DNA of 64,000 bases from Candidatus Deferrimicrobiaceae bacterium (GTDB lineage Bacteria; Desulfobacterota; Deferrimicrobia; Deferrimicrobiales; Deferrimicrobiaceae). A program made the translations under genes and the position numbers. Shown here in pieces: positions 45,601 to 55,905 of the stretch (its first letter is position 1; each line of letters starts with the position of its first letter). The notes below the pieces were generated by a model. The model was not told the origin of the DNA, did no database searches, and worked only from the letters and a program-made list of their open reading frames with translations. The DNA is taken from the NCBI GenBank assembly GCA_036504035.1, contig DASXVV010000009.1:310001-374000 (forward strand), in the 5' to 3' direction.

Positions 45601-46109
45601 GCCGTATCTTTTATAAGGCGAAAGTATTTTTTTTGTGATTCTAGCCCGCCCGTAATATCTAGTAAGTTTAATTTTGTCTTTATAAGCCAAATTGATTGTC
45701 CATAGGTCTTTTCAATTCCATTCAATATTTCTAAACATTTCTCGTAATCGCTATTTAAAAAGGATTGTTGGTACTCTAACGATAGGGCGAGAAAACCTTT
45801 AATCTCACTTACATATATATTTAAGTAAACGCATGCCCACCGTAACTCGCTTCCAAAGTTTATCCTATACAATGGAGCTATCCCTTTAAGTTCTTTTAGA
45901 GAGCGGGGGAAATCCTTATGAAATACTAAAGGTCTTAATATTGGATTTGATCGAACCCAAGAAATCAATTCTGGGTAAGTACTTTGCCCCAAAATAATTC
46001 TAGCATCAGATAAAACAAGTATCGGTTTTTTTAAGCCGCGTAATTTATTCTTATATTTTAACAATAATGAGTTTGGCGCTTTATTTTTATGTTTTTTATC
46101 TTTCCGCAT
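42606..46109 (-). CDS. dtcA: Large helical sensor histidine kinase, DtcA-like
   Basis: 1167 residues with no membrane segment. The first 900 or so are alpha-helical repeats of TPR-like character, expected to sense infection inside the cell. The kinase part is at the C-terminus: candidate phospho-His H955 (DSHDNVINIGDLRNTI), N-box FENIVRHSG near residue 1050, and glycine box EGGTGFHKIGKIL near residue 1115. The H-box is not a classical HE[IL]RNP type. It is the first gene of the dtcA-dtcB-dtcC run, matching the known Detocs order, and is very AT-rich. The exact trigger cannot be read from sequence. Confidence 0.85.
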   Translation of the reverse strand: MRKDKKHKNKAPNSLLLKYKNKLRGLKKPILVLSDARIILGQSTYPELISWVRSNPILRPLVFHKDFPRSLKELKGIAPLYRINFGSELRWACVYLNIYVSEIKGFLALSLEYQQSFLNSDYEKCLEILNGIEKTYGQSIWLIKTKLNLLDITGGLESQKKYFRLIKDTAIKNGTAQYIAYYVSIRNESTITTNRFSSIFKNHTSKMSMPKDTYVYLKYHIDPDIDYDKEDLSDILRNECAGSIIDYYEGFVRVIQVLIHKGYLEELNCIKNMVLRFAADINDSRMLRLLQSIFKIPIRDEHKYDKYVDALNQFYKGNIELSTDLLKDNVELHPDLFENIELLSKIFSIENINVDNIKKCLLQEISIRMASVINNSNTFEDDVSYLSKIAINNFHFQWAFGLSNYLGIETSSDYINGDRYITFPLINYAFTHPLLNPFRMLSLGGKSDIANMIDMYKDNYGINSALGCVECLNEGVYSEDIAIGLRDEEKCLLEAEIMRINSKWSNIDEVLSKLELSKYRFYNNKAIVITIARYILNGELEECIRFITAKYINDASVRHIIPITTIADMVTKDIRGRMKNDISLSIFYDLYSKYIDNKYDSLRAFAYEDFLLSNGISRPSEINKIVDKFDREKIYYFLKYLCIEPIMDNSIVFSGSTDVAEERLAVCKFLIENKVDGYELHEDEIKNILKRLTIQKRMREVEQSKIYVDIEGIRKHVTKSMKEIYIRYISFLAHGIKSDNNSIAEESKIILPDLLSNSGISFPTPTNEAYEIFENMIIELRDAFISSTEYGLDGYLSVRIRHGTLSGQLRRHLESANLITRIDNNTGKYRRNEYWINKLHIEGDQLLSEFDTAFEEYSKGFDKLISDINNNWIQVKKSPEEKGLFDFSLYKTDTMQLATLITSDTAFDDFLEIIFNFFNSLLMTNLSEIRKVIDTNGKSQVNNLFDSLMTKIDSHDNVINIGDLRNTIRTTMTDMQLVMDRIKEWFRLSKISANDPFLIEDAINIGEESVKMYSTNFNVHIATNEDMPKIHFKGKLLTSFVDILFIIFENIVRHSGLLDRPEAFVTVFYDKGVINIEIENEIGKTINIRETNVKINAIKEVMREGNYGKSISSEGGTGFHKIGKILTHDFRSNQKKLEYDFGIRENDRFFVKFQIYGVEVPIEDFTS

Positions 46110-46785
46110 TTATCAACCACCATTCATTATTTATTAAACCGTAAATAACAAAATAATAGCTACACAATTATGTAGGTCGTATCCTGAAATTTTTAGTAAA
46201 AAAATAAAACGCCTTCGGGTCGATTCCAACATGAAGGGAATACTGGGGAATATATTTCTTGGCCGAGTCGGAGTCCTCATCCCTTTAGTTACCGCATATA
46301 AAGCGTTATATTGTTTTTAAGGGCATCATACGCCATTTATCGAAAATAAAAAGATGTCAATCAACTACAGCATTGATATCCACGCCCGAATGCCTGCGAT
46401 TATTTAACATGCCGACTATGCGCATTGGCGAATGCTTATATGAATTTGAATAGGTCACCCGACTGCTTGCCTCATGTTACGGGAACGCGATGGGAGCATT
46501 CCCCGTTTCCAGACTTGTTAACAGGTCGACCGTGGACCGGATGGAATGAGTTGCGCCGGAGGGAAACCCTTTTTCTTGAAGTCGATAAAATACAGGGCGA
46601 ACTTACGATACCCCGGCACCGATTCTGACCCCCCCCCCGACGCCCTCCCAACGGGCTAAATTTATTTTCGCTGATGTCGCGAATATTCCCACACGTGAGA
46701 GTTTGACGGGGTTAATTTCGATGAGGGGTTTGCTTGCATGTCCTTGCTGCATGCTGGGAGTAGTGCTGGGAGTGAGATATTATAG
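46110..46785. other. Gene-free stretch at the right end of the island
   Basis: About 675 bases with no convincing gene. The first part is AT-rich and should contain the promoter of the leftward defence operon. The second part contains the repeats ATATTCCCAC (46683-46692) and the 22-base TGCTGGGAGT tandem (46752-46773) shared with the left end. One 67-codon frame on the plus strand (46425-46628) lacks a ribosome site and coding character. Confidence 0.5.
46752..46773. repeat. Right-end copy of the 22-base tandem repeat
   Basis: This copy is identical and in the same orientation as 34918-34939; it consists of TGCTGGGAGTAG plus TGCTGGGAGT. It ends 12 bases before attR and is a candidate arm site for the integrase or its directionality factor. 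Confidence 0.5.
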
Positions 46786-46884
46786 ACGCAAACAAGGGGC
46801 CACGGAATAACCCGTAACCCCTTGTTTTAATGGATGGTAGGCGGAACAGGGCTCGAACCTGCGACATTCGCCGTGTAAAGGCGA
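46786..46884. repeat. attR: 99-bp direct repeat
   Basis: 97 of 99 bases match 34705-34803. It supplies the 3' half of the intact tRNA-Val and the tRNA terminator. The identity ends at the anticodon stem, the usual crossover place for tRNA-directed tyrosine recombinases. Confidence 0.93.
46792..46825 (-). terminator. tRNA-Val terminator carried by the att repeat
   Basis: On the minus strand ACAAGGGG (46825-46818) pairs with CCCCTTGT (46799-46792). Further inner pairs extend it, ending in ACGG with CCGT, and a short T-rich end follows. Its counterpart in attL keeps most of the stem. Confidence 0.65.
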
Positions 46885-46910
46885 CGCTCTGCCAACTGAG
46901 CTATCCGCCC
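46835..46910 (-). tRNA. tRNA-Val (UAC), integration target
   Basis: 76 bases with encoded CCA. The acceptor GGGCGGA pairs with TCCGCCT, the D-arm is TAGCTCAGTTGGCAGAGC, the anticodon stem TCGCC/GGCGA holds TTTACAC (anticodon TAC), and the T-loop is TTCGAGC. It is complete although its 3' half belongs to the inserted island. Confidence 0.95.
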
Positions 46911-47019
46911 ACGTTCGTGAATACACGTGGATCGATCACAATATCAGAGCACCGACGGCGGGTCAAACGGACCGGCGGCCCCCTTCCCCGCACCGCCCGG
47001 GTCCGGTATGATGTCCGGC

Positions 47020-48027
47020 ATGAGAATACTTTTGTTGGGGTGCAACGGGTTCGTCGGGCGGCAGGCCGCGGCGACGCTGGCGGCGAGAAGCGACGTGAGC
47101 GCGCTGATCCTCGCCGATTACGATGTCCGGATCGCGAAGAAGCTGGCAAAAGCGCTGTCGCCCAAGTGCAATTGGGCGATGGTCGACGCAAGCAAGAGGC
47201 CCGACCTCGAGCGGTTGCTGCACGACATCGACGTCGTCGCGTCGGCCGTCGGTCCCGCCGCCACCTACGAAGAGACGATCCTGTCGGCCTGCGCGCACAA
47301 GGAAGTGCCTGTTGCCATCATCGGCGACGCGAAGCTCCACGAGAATGCGCGGCGCGAGCTCAACGCCGCCCTTCGCCACGCGGGCGTGCCGGCGATCACG
47401 GGCTGCGGGCTGATGCCCGGCTGGACCGACCTGCTGCTCGAACGCTTCCTGGCCGGCGGCACCGGGCCCGCGCGGACCGGCGACCCCGTCCCCTTCCTCT
47501 TTTTCTCCCCCGACCGCTTCGGCGGGTACGCCTTCTACCGCCGCACTATCCTCCACCGCTCGGGGGCGGTCGAAGCCCCTCCAGGTGCCCCGCCGGGCCT
47601 GTGGCGCGCCACCCTCGACGGGCACCGGGTCGGCATCCCCTCCGGAAAGCCGGCGCGCCGTTACCGGCTGCTCGAGCTCACGTTCGGACGTCTCGGCGGC
47701 ATCGGCAACGAGTTCTTCTCGGCGTTCCTCTATTGGGCGAAAGACGGCATGCGGGGGGAAAAAGGGAGCCCCGTGGCGATCGCAGGCGTCTACCTGCCCG
47801 ATGCCGAGGGCGGTCGGACCGCCACGGTGACCGACCCCGACGGGCGGCTCGCGGCGGCGACGCTTTCGGAGATGACCGTCCGCCTCCTCGAGGCGCACCG
47901 CCGGAAAGAAAGCGGCCTCCTCTCGCCCGCCGCGCTGCTTGGGAAAAAGGAGGCCGAAGATATTGCGAAGTCGGTCGGCGCCACGATCATCGTCGCACGC
48001 CAAGCCGCGATCAATGACGCTGGATAA
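47020..48027 (+). CDS. Saccharopine dehydrogenase-like NAD(P)-binding protein
   Basis: 335 residues from the ATG at 47020; two ATGs three or four codons earlier are possible. The N-terminal Rossmann motif is [20 protein letters not shown] (GxxGxxG variant), followed by [18 protein letters not shown] and [15 protein letters not shown], typical of the saccharopine dehydrogenase/SCCPDH family. The C-terminal half has a mixed alpha-beta dimerisation domain. The substrate is unknown. It converges on lon and overlaps its 3' end by 17 bases. Confidence 0.8.
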   Translation: MRILLLGCNGFVGRQAAATLAARSDVSALILADYDVRIAKKLAKALSPKCNWAMVDASKRPDLERLLHDIDVVASAVGPAATYEETILSACAHKEVPVAIIGDAKLHENARRELNAALRHAGVPAITGCGLMPGWTDLLLERFLAGGTGPARTGDPVPFLFFSPDRFGGYAFYRRTILHRSGAVEAPPGAPPGLWRATLDGHRVGIPSGKPARRYRLLELTFGRLGGIGNEFFSAFLYWAKDGMRGEKGSPVAIAGVYLPDAEGGRTATVTDPDGRLAAATLSEMTVRLLEAHRRKESGLLSPAALLGKKEAEDIAKSVGATIIVARQAAINDAG

Positions 48028-50446
48028 CGTCCCCTTCGCTTGATCCGGCGCCCGGCGGGATCATCCCGCTCGTGTCGGGCATGATGTCTTCGGGAAGCGC
48101 CACGGGCGGCGCGCTTCCGCGAATCCCCTTGCCCAGCGCCTCCTCGATCACCTCGTCCATGTGACGCACGAAGCGGATCGCGAGCCCCCGCTTGATCTTG
48201 GCCGGGATCTCGTCGAGGTCTTTCTCGTTCTCGGCCGGCAGGATCACGGTCTTGATGCCGCCCCGGTGCGCCGCCAGCAACTTCTCTTTAACCCCGCCGA
48301 TCGGAAGCACCCGCCCGCGAAGCGTGATCTCGCCCGTCATCGCCAGGTCGTTGCGGACCGGGATGCGCAGCAGCGTCGACGCCAGTGCGGTCGCCATCGT
48401 GATGCCGGCCGACGGGCCGTCCTTGGGCGTGGCGCCCTCGGGCACGTGGATGTGGATGTCGAGGTTCTGGTAGAACGACTTGTCGAGCCCCAGCGCCTCG
48501 GCGCGCGACCGGACGTAGGACAGCGCCGCCTGGGCGGATTCCTGCATCACTTCGCCCAGCTTGCCGGTCACCTTGAGCGACCCCTTGCCCGGCATCGTGA
48601 CCGCCTCGATCAGCAAAAGCTCGCCCCCGACTTCGGTCCAGGCCAGCCCCATCGCGACGCCCGGCTGCCCGACCGCCTCGGCCTCGCCGTGCCGGAAACG
48701 CCGCGGCCCCAGGTATTTCTTGAGCGACGCCGGCGTGACCACGATCTTGCCGGCCTCGTCCGGGTGCGTCACGACCTCGCGCGCCACCTTGCGGCAGACG
48801 GCGGCCAGCTCGCGCTCCAAACTGCGGACGCCCGCCTCCCGGGTGTAGTACCGCACGATGGCGAGGATCGTCGCGTCGGGAATCGAAACGCGCGCCGGCG
48901 ACAATCCGTGCTCCTCGAGCTTCTTCTGGACGAGGTGCCCGCGGGCGATCGCCACCTTCTCGTACTCGGTGTAGCCTGACAGCCGGATGATCTCCATCCG
49001 GTCCTGGAGCGGTCCCGGTATGCCGTGCAGCATGTTGGCCGTCGTGATGAACATGACGTCGGACAGGTCGTAGTCGACGTCGAGGTAGTGGTCGTTGAAC
49101 GCCACGTTCTGCTCGGGATCGAGCACCTCGAGCAGCGCGGACGACGGGTCGCCGCGGAAATCCGTCGACATCTTGTCGACCTCGTCGAGCAGGAAGACCG
49201 GGTTGACGGTGCCCGCCTTGCGCATCTGGTGGAGGATCTTGCCCGGCATCGCGCCGATGTAGGTGCGGCGGTGCCCCCGGATCTCGGCCTCGTCGCGCAC
49301 GCCGCCCAGCGACATCCGGACGAACTTGCGCCCCATCGCCCGGGCGATCGAGCGCGCCAGCGACGTCTTGCCGACGCCGGGAGGCCCCACAAAGCAGAGG
49401 ATGGGCCCCTTGAGTTTGCTCACGAGCGAGCGGACCGACAGGTATTCGAGGATGCGCTCCTTGACCTTCTCGAGCCCGTAGTGGTCTTCGTCGAGGATCT
49501 TCTCGGCCTCGAGGATGTCGAGCTTGTCGTCGGTGCGCTCGTTCCATGGAAGCGACAGCATCCAGTCGACGTAGTTGCGGCTGACCGTGGCCTCGGCCGA
49601 CATCGCCGACATCATCCGAAGCTTCTTGATCTCTTTGCGCGCCTTCTCGGCCGCCTCGGAGGGAATCCCCTTTTCCTTCAGCTTTTCCTCGAGCTCGTCG
49701 GCCTCGTTCTTGCCGTCCTCGCCCTGCCCAAGCTCTTTCTGGATGGCGCGCATCTGCTCGTTGAGGTAGAACTCGCGCTGCGAGCGCTCCATCTGCTTCT
49801 TGACGCGCCCCCGGATGCGCCGCTCGATGTCGAGGATCTCGACCTCGGACTCCATCAGCACCAGCAGCTTCTCGAGCCGCTCCTCGACGGGCTCGGTCTC
49901 GAGCAGCATCTGCCGGTCGGAGATCTTGAGCGGCAGGTGCGCCGCGACGGTATCGGCCAGACGGGAGGGATCGGCGATGGCGGCCGCCTGCGCGATCAGC
50001 TCGGTGGGAATCTTCTTGCTGAGACGGGCGTAGTTCTCGAAGGAGGCCTGCAGGTTTCGCACGAGCGCCTCGGTCTGGAGCCCCTCGGACACCGCCCCGG
50101 AGACGATATCTTCGGCGCTGACCTGAAAATAGCGGTCGTTGGGCAGGTAGTGGAGGATGCGGGCGCGCCGCTTCCCCTCGACGAGCACCTTGACGGTGCC
50201 GTCGGGCAGCTTGAGGAGCTGCACGATGTGGCTGACGGTGCCGATCCCGTGGATGTCTTCCTCGGCCGGCTCGTTGGTGGAGGCGTCGGTCTGGGATGCG
50301 AGCATGATGAGGCCGTCGAACGAAACCGCCGCCTCGAGGGCGGCGATGGACTTGTCGCGGCCGACGAAGAGCGGGACGACCATATAGGGGAAAACGACGA
50401 TGTCGCGCAACGGCAAAAGCGGGAGGATCATCTTGCGGTCATCCAT
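48011..50446 (-). CDS. lon: ATP-dependent protease Lon
   Basis: 811 residues from the ATG at 50446 (GAGAGG upstream; a GTG two codons earlier is less likely). It has the N-terminal LonN substrate-binding domain ([20 protein letters not shown]), AAA+ Walker [16 protein letters not shown] with [25 protein letters not shown], and the protease domain with catalytic Ser in [12 protein letters not shown] and Lys in [12 protein letters not shown]. It degrades misfolded and regulatory proteins. It is the last gene of the tig-clpP-clpX-lon cluster. Confidence 0.97.
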   Translation of the reverse strand: MDDRKMILPLLPLRDIVVFPYMVVPLFVGRDKSIAALEAAVSFDGLIMLASQTDASTNEPAEEDIHGIGTVSHIVQLLKLPDGTVKVLVEGKRRARILHYLPNDRYFQVSAEDIVSGAVSEGLQTEALVRNLQASFENYARLSKKIPTELIAQAAAIADPSRLADTVAAHLPLKISDRQMLLETEPVEERLEKLLVLMESEVEILDIERRIRGRVKKQMERSQREFYLNEQMRAIQKELGQGEDGKNEADELEEKLKEKGIPSEAAEKARKEIKKLRMMSAMSAEATVSRNYVDWMLSLPWNERTDDKLDILEAEKILDEDHYGLEKVKERILEYLSVRSLVSKLKGPILCFVGPPGVGKTSLARSIARAMGRKFVRMSLGGVRDEAEIRGHRRTYIGAMPGKILHQMRKAGTVNPVFLLDEVDKMSTDFRGDPSSALLEVLDPEQNVAFNDHYLDVDYDLSDVMFITTANMLHGIPGPLQDRMEIIRLSGYTEYEKVAIARGHLVQKKLEEHGLSPARVSIPDATILAIVRYYTREAGVRSLERELAAVCRKVAREVVTHPDEAGKIVVTPASLKKYLGPRRFRHGEAEAVGQPGVAMGLAWTEVGGELLLIEAVTMPGKGSLKVTGKLGEVMQESAQAALSYVRSRAEALGLDKSFYQNLDIHIHVPEGATPKDGPSAGITMATALASTLLRIPVRNDLAMTGEITLRGRVLPIGGVKEKLLAAHRGGIKTVILPAENEKDLDEIPAKIKRGLAIRFVRHMDEVIEEALGKGIRGSAPPVALPEDIMPDTSGMIPPGAGSSEGDVIQRH

Positions 50447-50470
50447 GGCCACCTCTCGCTATTGGGAAGA

Positions 50471-51724
<1,254 letters not shown>

Positions 51725-51739
51725 AAGGTGAATCCTCCG

Positions 51740-52344
<605 letters not shown>

Positions 52345-52348
<4 letters not shown>

Positions 52349-53631
52349 TTTGCGGCCTCCTTGGACTCGGTGGCGTTGTCAATCAGGAACTGCATGACCT
52401 TGCGCTCCATCAGCCCCATCCGGAGATGGTCGAGCCGCTCCTCGTCGCCGTAGATCTCGCGGACCTTCTCGAACGCCATGCCGGCGCCGGTCGCCATCTC
52501 TTTCATCTCGGCTTCCATCTCGGGGTAGGAGACGTCGATGGTCTCTTTCTTGCCGATCGCCTCGAGCAGCAGGGAGACGCGGACCGAATCGGCGGCGCCC
52601 GGCTCGAAGCGCTCCTTCATCTTGTTGAAGTCCATGTTGAGCTGGCGCAGATCGACGCCCTGGGACGCGAGCCGGCGCGCCGTGTCCTCGATCATCGTGC
52701 GCGTCTGCCGGTCGATCAGCGTCTTGGGAATCTCGAATTCGTTCTTGGCGAGCAGCCCCTTGCGGATGTCGTCCTCGGCGCGCTGGCGCGCATGGTCGTT
52801 GCCCTCGGCGACGAGGCGCTCGCGCAGCCTGGCGCGCAGCTCGTCGAGCGTGGCGACCTCGGGGAAGTTCTTGGCCAGCTCGTCGTCGAGCGCTGGCAGC
52901 TTCTTCTCCTTGATGCCGTTGACCGTGACCTTGAACGCGACGGTCTTGCCGGCAAACTTGTCGGCGGGAGAATCGGCGGGGAACACGATCTCGAATTCGC
53001 GGTGGTCGCCCGTCTTCACGCCGGTCAGCTTCTCTTCGAACTCCTTGCCGAAGGGCACCCCGCCCTCGAGCAGGACGCCCAGCGAGTCTTTGCTCTCGAC
53101 CTGCTCGCCCGCCTCGGATGCGACATAGGCGATCTCGACCAGGTCGCCGGAAGCCGCGCCCCGGGACTCGACCGGCTCGTAGCGGCCGTACGCCTCGCGG
53201 ATGCGGGCCACGGAAGCCTCGACGTCGGCGTCGGTCACCTCGACCTTCTCCTTGGCGACGGGAATCCCCTTGTAGTCCTTCGGCTCGACGTCGGGCGTGA
53301 CCTCGACGACCGCGGTATAGGTGAAGTCGGCGCCGTCGACGATTTCGGCGCCGTCGACCCTGGGCATCGAGAGGACGCGCAGGTCGTTGGTCTTCACGGC
53401 CTCGGCCAGCGTCTCGCGGACCAGCTTCTCGGCCACGTCGCCCTGGACCGCGTCCTTGTAGAGGCGCTTGACCATGGACATCGGCGCCTTGCCGGGACGG
53501 AAGCCGCGGACGGGGACCATCTTCCGGACCTCGACAAACCCTTCCTCGATCCGCTTGGCCACTTCTTCGGCCGGAACCTCGACCGTGATCTTCTTTTCGA
53601 TGCCGCTGACCGCTTCGATGCTCGTTTTCAT
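52345..53631 (-). CDS. tig: Trigger factor
   Basis: 428 residues. The ribosome-binding signature is [17 protein letters not shown] in the N-terminal domain (usually GFRxGKxP). A central FKBP-like PPIase domain ([10 protein letters not shown] ... [16 protein letters not shown]) and a long helical C-terminal chaperone domain follow. It binds nascent chains at the exit tunnel. It is the first gene of the proteostasis cluster and lies next to tRNA-Leu. Confidence 0.96.
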
Positions 53632-53678
53632 CGCGTTCGTCCCACCCCTTTTGGATTATTTCGGTATTCGATCGATTC

Positions 53679-53760
53679 TGGTGCGAGAGGAGGGATTTGA
53701 ACCCTCACGGTTGCCCACCGGATCCTAAGTCCGGCGCGTCTGCCATTCCGCCACTCTCGC
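53679..53760 (-). tRNA. tRNA-Leu (UAG)
   Basis: 82 bases with encoded CCA. The acceptor GCGAGAG pairs with CTCTCGC, the anticodon stem CCGGA/TCCGG holds CTTAGGA (anticodon TAG), a variable arm (TGGGCAACCG) is present as in class II tRNAs, and the T-loop is TTCAAAT. Confidence 0.94.
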
Positions 53761-53809
53761 GTAGCAATGCCGTTTTGACGTAAACGTACAGTATATATGA
53801 ACTTATGTT

Positions 53810-54187
53810 TCAGGCAACCGGTAAGGAACCGGCGGGGAGGGGGGTGTCGAAGGTCATGCCGAAGATGTAGCGTCCCGGCCTTTCCTCGTCGGCGCGGAAC
53901 CAGATCACGGTGCCGGAGACCGAAAACGGGGAACCGGCCGCCGGCCGGACCTCGGCCTCGATCCGGTTGCGCACGATCATGAGGGTGTCGTACATGATGT
54001 GGATGCCGTCGGGAGCCAGGCGCGGGGACGCCACCGACATCCCGGTATGGGACAGGTCGCGCAGAAGCGCGGAGACCGGGGTCGAGACACGCCCGGCCTC
54101 CTTGCCGTCGCGCACGACGAAGACCACCTCGGTGTCGGGAAGCCCGACCCGGCTCGCAGCCCGTCGCTCGCGGCCGAAACGGCTCAT
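53810..54187 (-). CDS. PilZ-domain protein
   Basis: 125 residues from the ATG at 54187, overlapping the stop of the HD-GYP gene as ATGA. RERRAASRV at the start matches the RxxxR c-di-GMP-binding motif. LLRDLSHTGMSVASPRLAPDG corresponds to the (D/N)xSxxG motif and the following strand of PilZ. It is therefore a likely c-di-GMP receptor, coupled to a protein that should hydrolyse c-di-GMP. Confidence 0.82.
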   Translation of the reverse strand: MSRFGRERRAASRVGLPDTEVVFVVRDGKEAGRVSTPVSALLRDLSHTGMSVASPRLAPDGIHIMYDTLMIVRNRIEAEVRPAAGSPFSVSGTVIWFRADEERPGRYIFGMTFDTPLPAGSLPVA

Positions 54188-55905
54188 GCGGGAACGTCCC
54201 GGCCCTTTCCTTCTTCGTCGAGCCGTCGCATCCCCTCCATCATCAGTTGCATCTCGTCCATCTCGATCGTGCGGACGGCGGTGGTCTGGCCGTGCGCGAT
54301 GACGAAGGGGCCTTCCTGCCAGCGCAGCATCTTGTAGAACGCCTCTTCCCCGCGCGCGGTGCCGACTTCGCAATGGCGGATCCGGCCGTTCTCGAAGAAA
54401 ATGCGCCCTTCCTCGTCCTCCCGTGTGACGGTTACGCAGGCGGTCTTCAGCCCCAGGTGGAGCGTCTGGACGATCTCGGGGATGCCCAGGTTCTTGAGGT
54501 CGCCGACCACGCCCGTGCTGGGTCCCGGAGACGCCCCCTTCTTGCGCTTTTCGTCTCGCCGGATCACATTGCGGATCTTGGCCGCCAGCAGGACGAAGTC
54601 GACCGGCTTGAGCATGTAGTCCTCGGCGCCCAGATGGAGCGCCTGGATCTTCACGCTGTTGTCGTCGCGCCCCGACAGGAATACGACGGGCAGGTCGGCG
54701 TATTCGGGCTTCTCGCGCAGGCGGCGCAGCATCTCGAGGCCGTCGGTCCCCGGCATGATGACGTCGCTCAGCACCATGTCGGGCTTGGCGCGCGCGATGT
54801 GGAGCAGCGCCTCCTCGGCGTTGTCGGCCGTGTCGACGTCGAACCCCTCGCTGACCAGCTTGAGCTTGAGCAGCGTGAGGTAGTCGACCTCGTCGTCGAC
54901 CAGCAGGATCTTGGGCTTGGAGCCGACGCCCCGGAAGAAGTATTTCAGTTCGACCACCTTGCTGAAGTGCTCGACGACCTCGGGATCGAACTGGGTGCCG
55001 ACGTTCTTGTGGAGCTCGAGCACCGCCTCTTCGCGCGAGAGCGCGCGGCGGTAGGGTCGGTTGGCGGTCATCGCGGCGAAGGCGTCGACCACCGACAGAA
55101 TGCGGGCGCCGATCGGGATCTCGCGACCCTTGAGCCCGCTCGGGTAGCCCTTCCCGTCGTAGCGCTCGTGGTGGTGGATGATGATCGGCTTGATCTTCCA
55201 GGGGAAGTCGATCGACTCGAGGATCTTGGCGCCGTTTTCGGAGTGGGAGCGGATGGTGCGGATGTCGGCCTCGGACATCTCTTTCTTGCCCGAGAGGATT
55301 TCACTCTTGATGCCGATGCGGCCGATGTCGTGGAGCAGCGATGCGACGACGATCTCGTCGATCATCTCCTGGGACAGCTTCATGTCCTCGGCGACCGACC
55401 TGGCGTACTCCATGGTGATGTGGGAGTTGCCGCCGAAGAACGGGTCGTTGACCTCGAGAAGGCCGACGAGGATGTCGATCGTGTCGACCAGGCAGTGCTT
55501 GAGACGGTCGTCGGCCGGAAGCGTCGCGGCCGGGACGGTGCGTTCTTCGGCGGAGGACTCCACGAGCTCGAGGATCTCGCGCTGGTCGAGGATGAAGTCG
55601 GAGGGCCCGAAGCGGAGCACGTCGTCGGAGCTGCGGATGGTGGTGAACGACGAGACGACGATGACGCGCGTCTTGGGGGAGAGGCGGCGGATGCGACGCT
55701 TGAGCTCGACGCCGGAGAAGTCGGCAAGGAACAGCTCGACGAGGACGAAGTCGAGCGCGCTGTTGGTGACGATCTTGACGGCCTCGGCGCCGGAGGACGC
55801 GAGCGACACGCTGAAGCCGGCCTCGGTCAGCAGGTTCGTCAGCATGTCGCGCACGCCGGGATCGTTGCTGATGACGAGGATCGACTTCCGCATGGAGGCG
55901 GTCAC
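54184..55905 (-). CDS. REC/HD-GYP/REC/PATAN signalling protein
   Basis: 573 residues. Receiver 1 covers residues 1 to about 120, but its phosphoacceptor position is Glu57 (FVLVELFLAD) instead of Asp. An HD-GYP domain follows (LLHDIGRIGI, HSENGAKIL, HHHERYDGKGYP), the c-di-GMP phosphodiesterase type. Receiver 2 has a normal Asp (MVLSDVIMPGTDGL) and the Lys-Pro (MLKPVDF). The C-terminus is a PATAN/DUF4388-like domain (GDLKNLGIPEIVQTLHLGLKT). It overlaps gpmI upstream and the PilZ gene downstream by four bases each. Confidence 0.88.
   Translation of the reverse strand: MTASMRKSILVISNDPGVRDMLTNLLTEAGFSVSLASSGAEAVKIVTNSALDFVLVELFLADFSGVELKRRIRRLSPKTRVIVVSSFTTIRSSDDVLRFGPSDFILDQREILELVESSAEERTVPAATLPADDRLKHCLVDTIDILVGLLEVNDPFFGGNSHITMEYARSVAEDMKLSQEMIDEIVVASLLHDIGRIGIKSEILSGKKEMSEADIRTIRSHSENGAKILESIDFPWKIKPIIIHHHERYDGKGYPSGLKGREIPIGARILSVVDAFAAMTANRPYRRALSREEAVLELHKNVGTQFDPEVVEHFSKVVELKYFFRGVGSKPKILLVDDEVDYLTLLKLKLVSEGFDVDTADNAEEALLHIARAKPDMVLSDVIMPGTDGLEMLRRLREKPEYADLPVVFLSGRDDNSVKIQALHLGAEDYMLKPVDFVLLAAKIRNVIRRDEKRKKGASPGPSTGVVGDLKNLGIPEIVQTLHLGLKTACVTVTREDEEGRIFFENGRIRHCEVGTARGEEAFYKMLRWQEGPFVIAHGQTTAVRTIEMDEMQLMMEGMRRLDEEGKGRDVPA

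Larger units (their letters stand above)
34804..46884. mobile_element. Integrative island (satellite-like) in tRNA-Val carrying a Detocs-type defence system
   Basis: About 12.1 kb between 99-bp direct repeats, with a complete tRNA-Val at the right end. The left half has a tyrosine recombinase, an AlpA-like regulator, a primase-helicase and small genes at GC close to the host. The right half (about 40.6-46.2 kb) is strongly AT-rich and holds the defence cargo. No capsid, tail, portal or conjugation gene is present. The gene set (integrase, AlpA, primase-helicase, small HTH gene) resembles P4-like or PICI-like satellites, which use helper phages; that classification is inference. Confidence 0.88.

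Noticed and set aside
46425-46628. 67-codon plus-strand frame at the right island end
   Set aside because: No ribosome site, no neighbouring coupled gene, and a composition that does not look coding.
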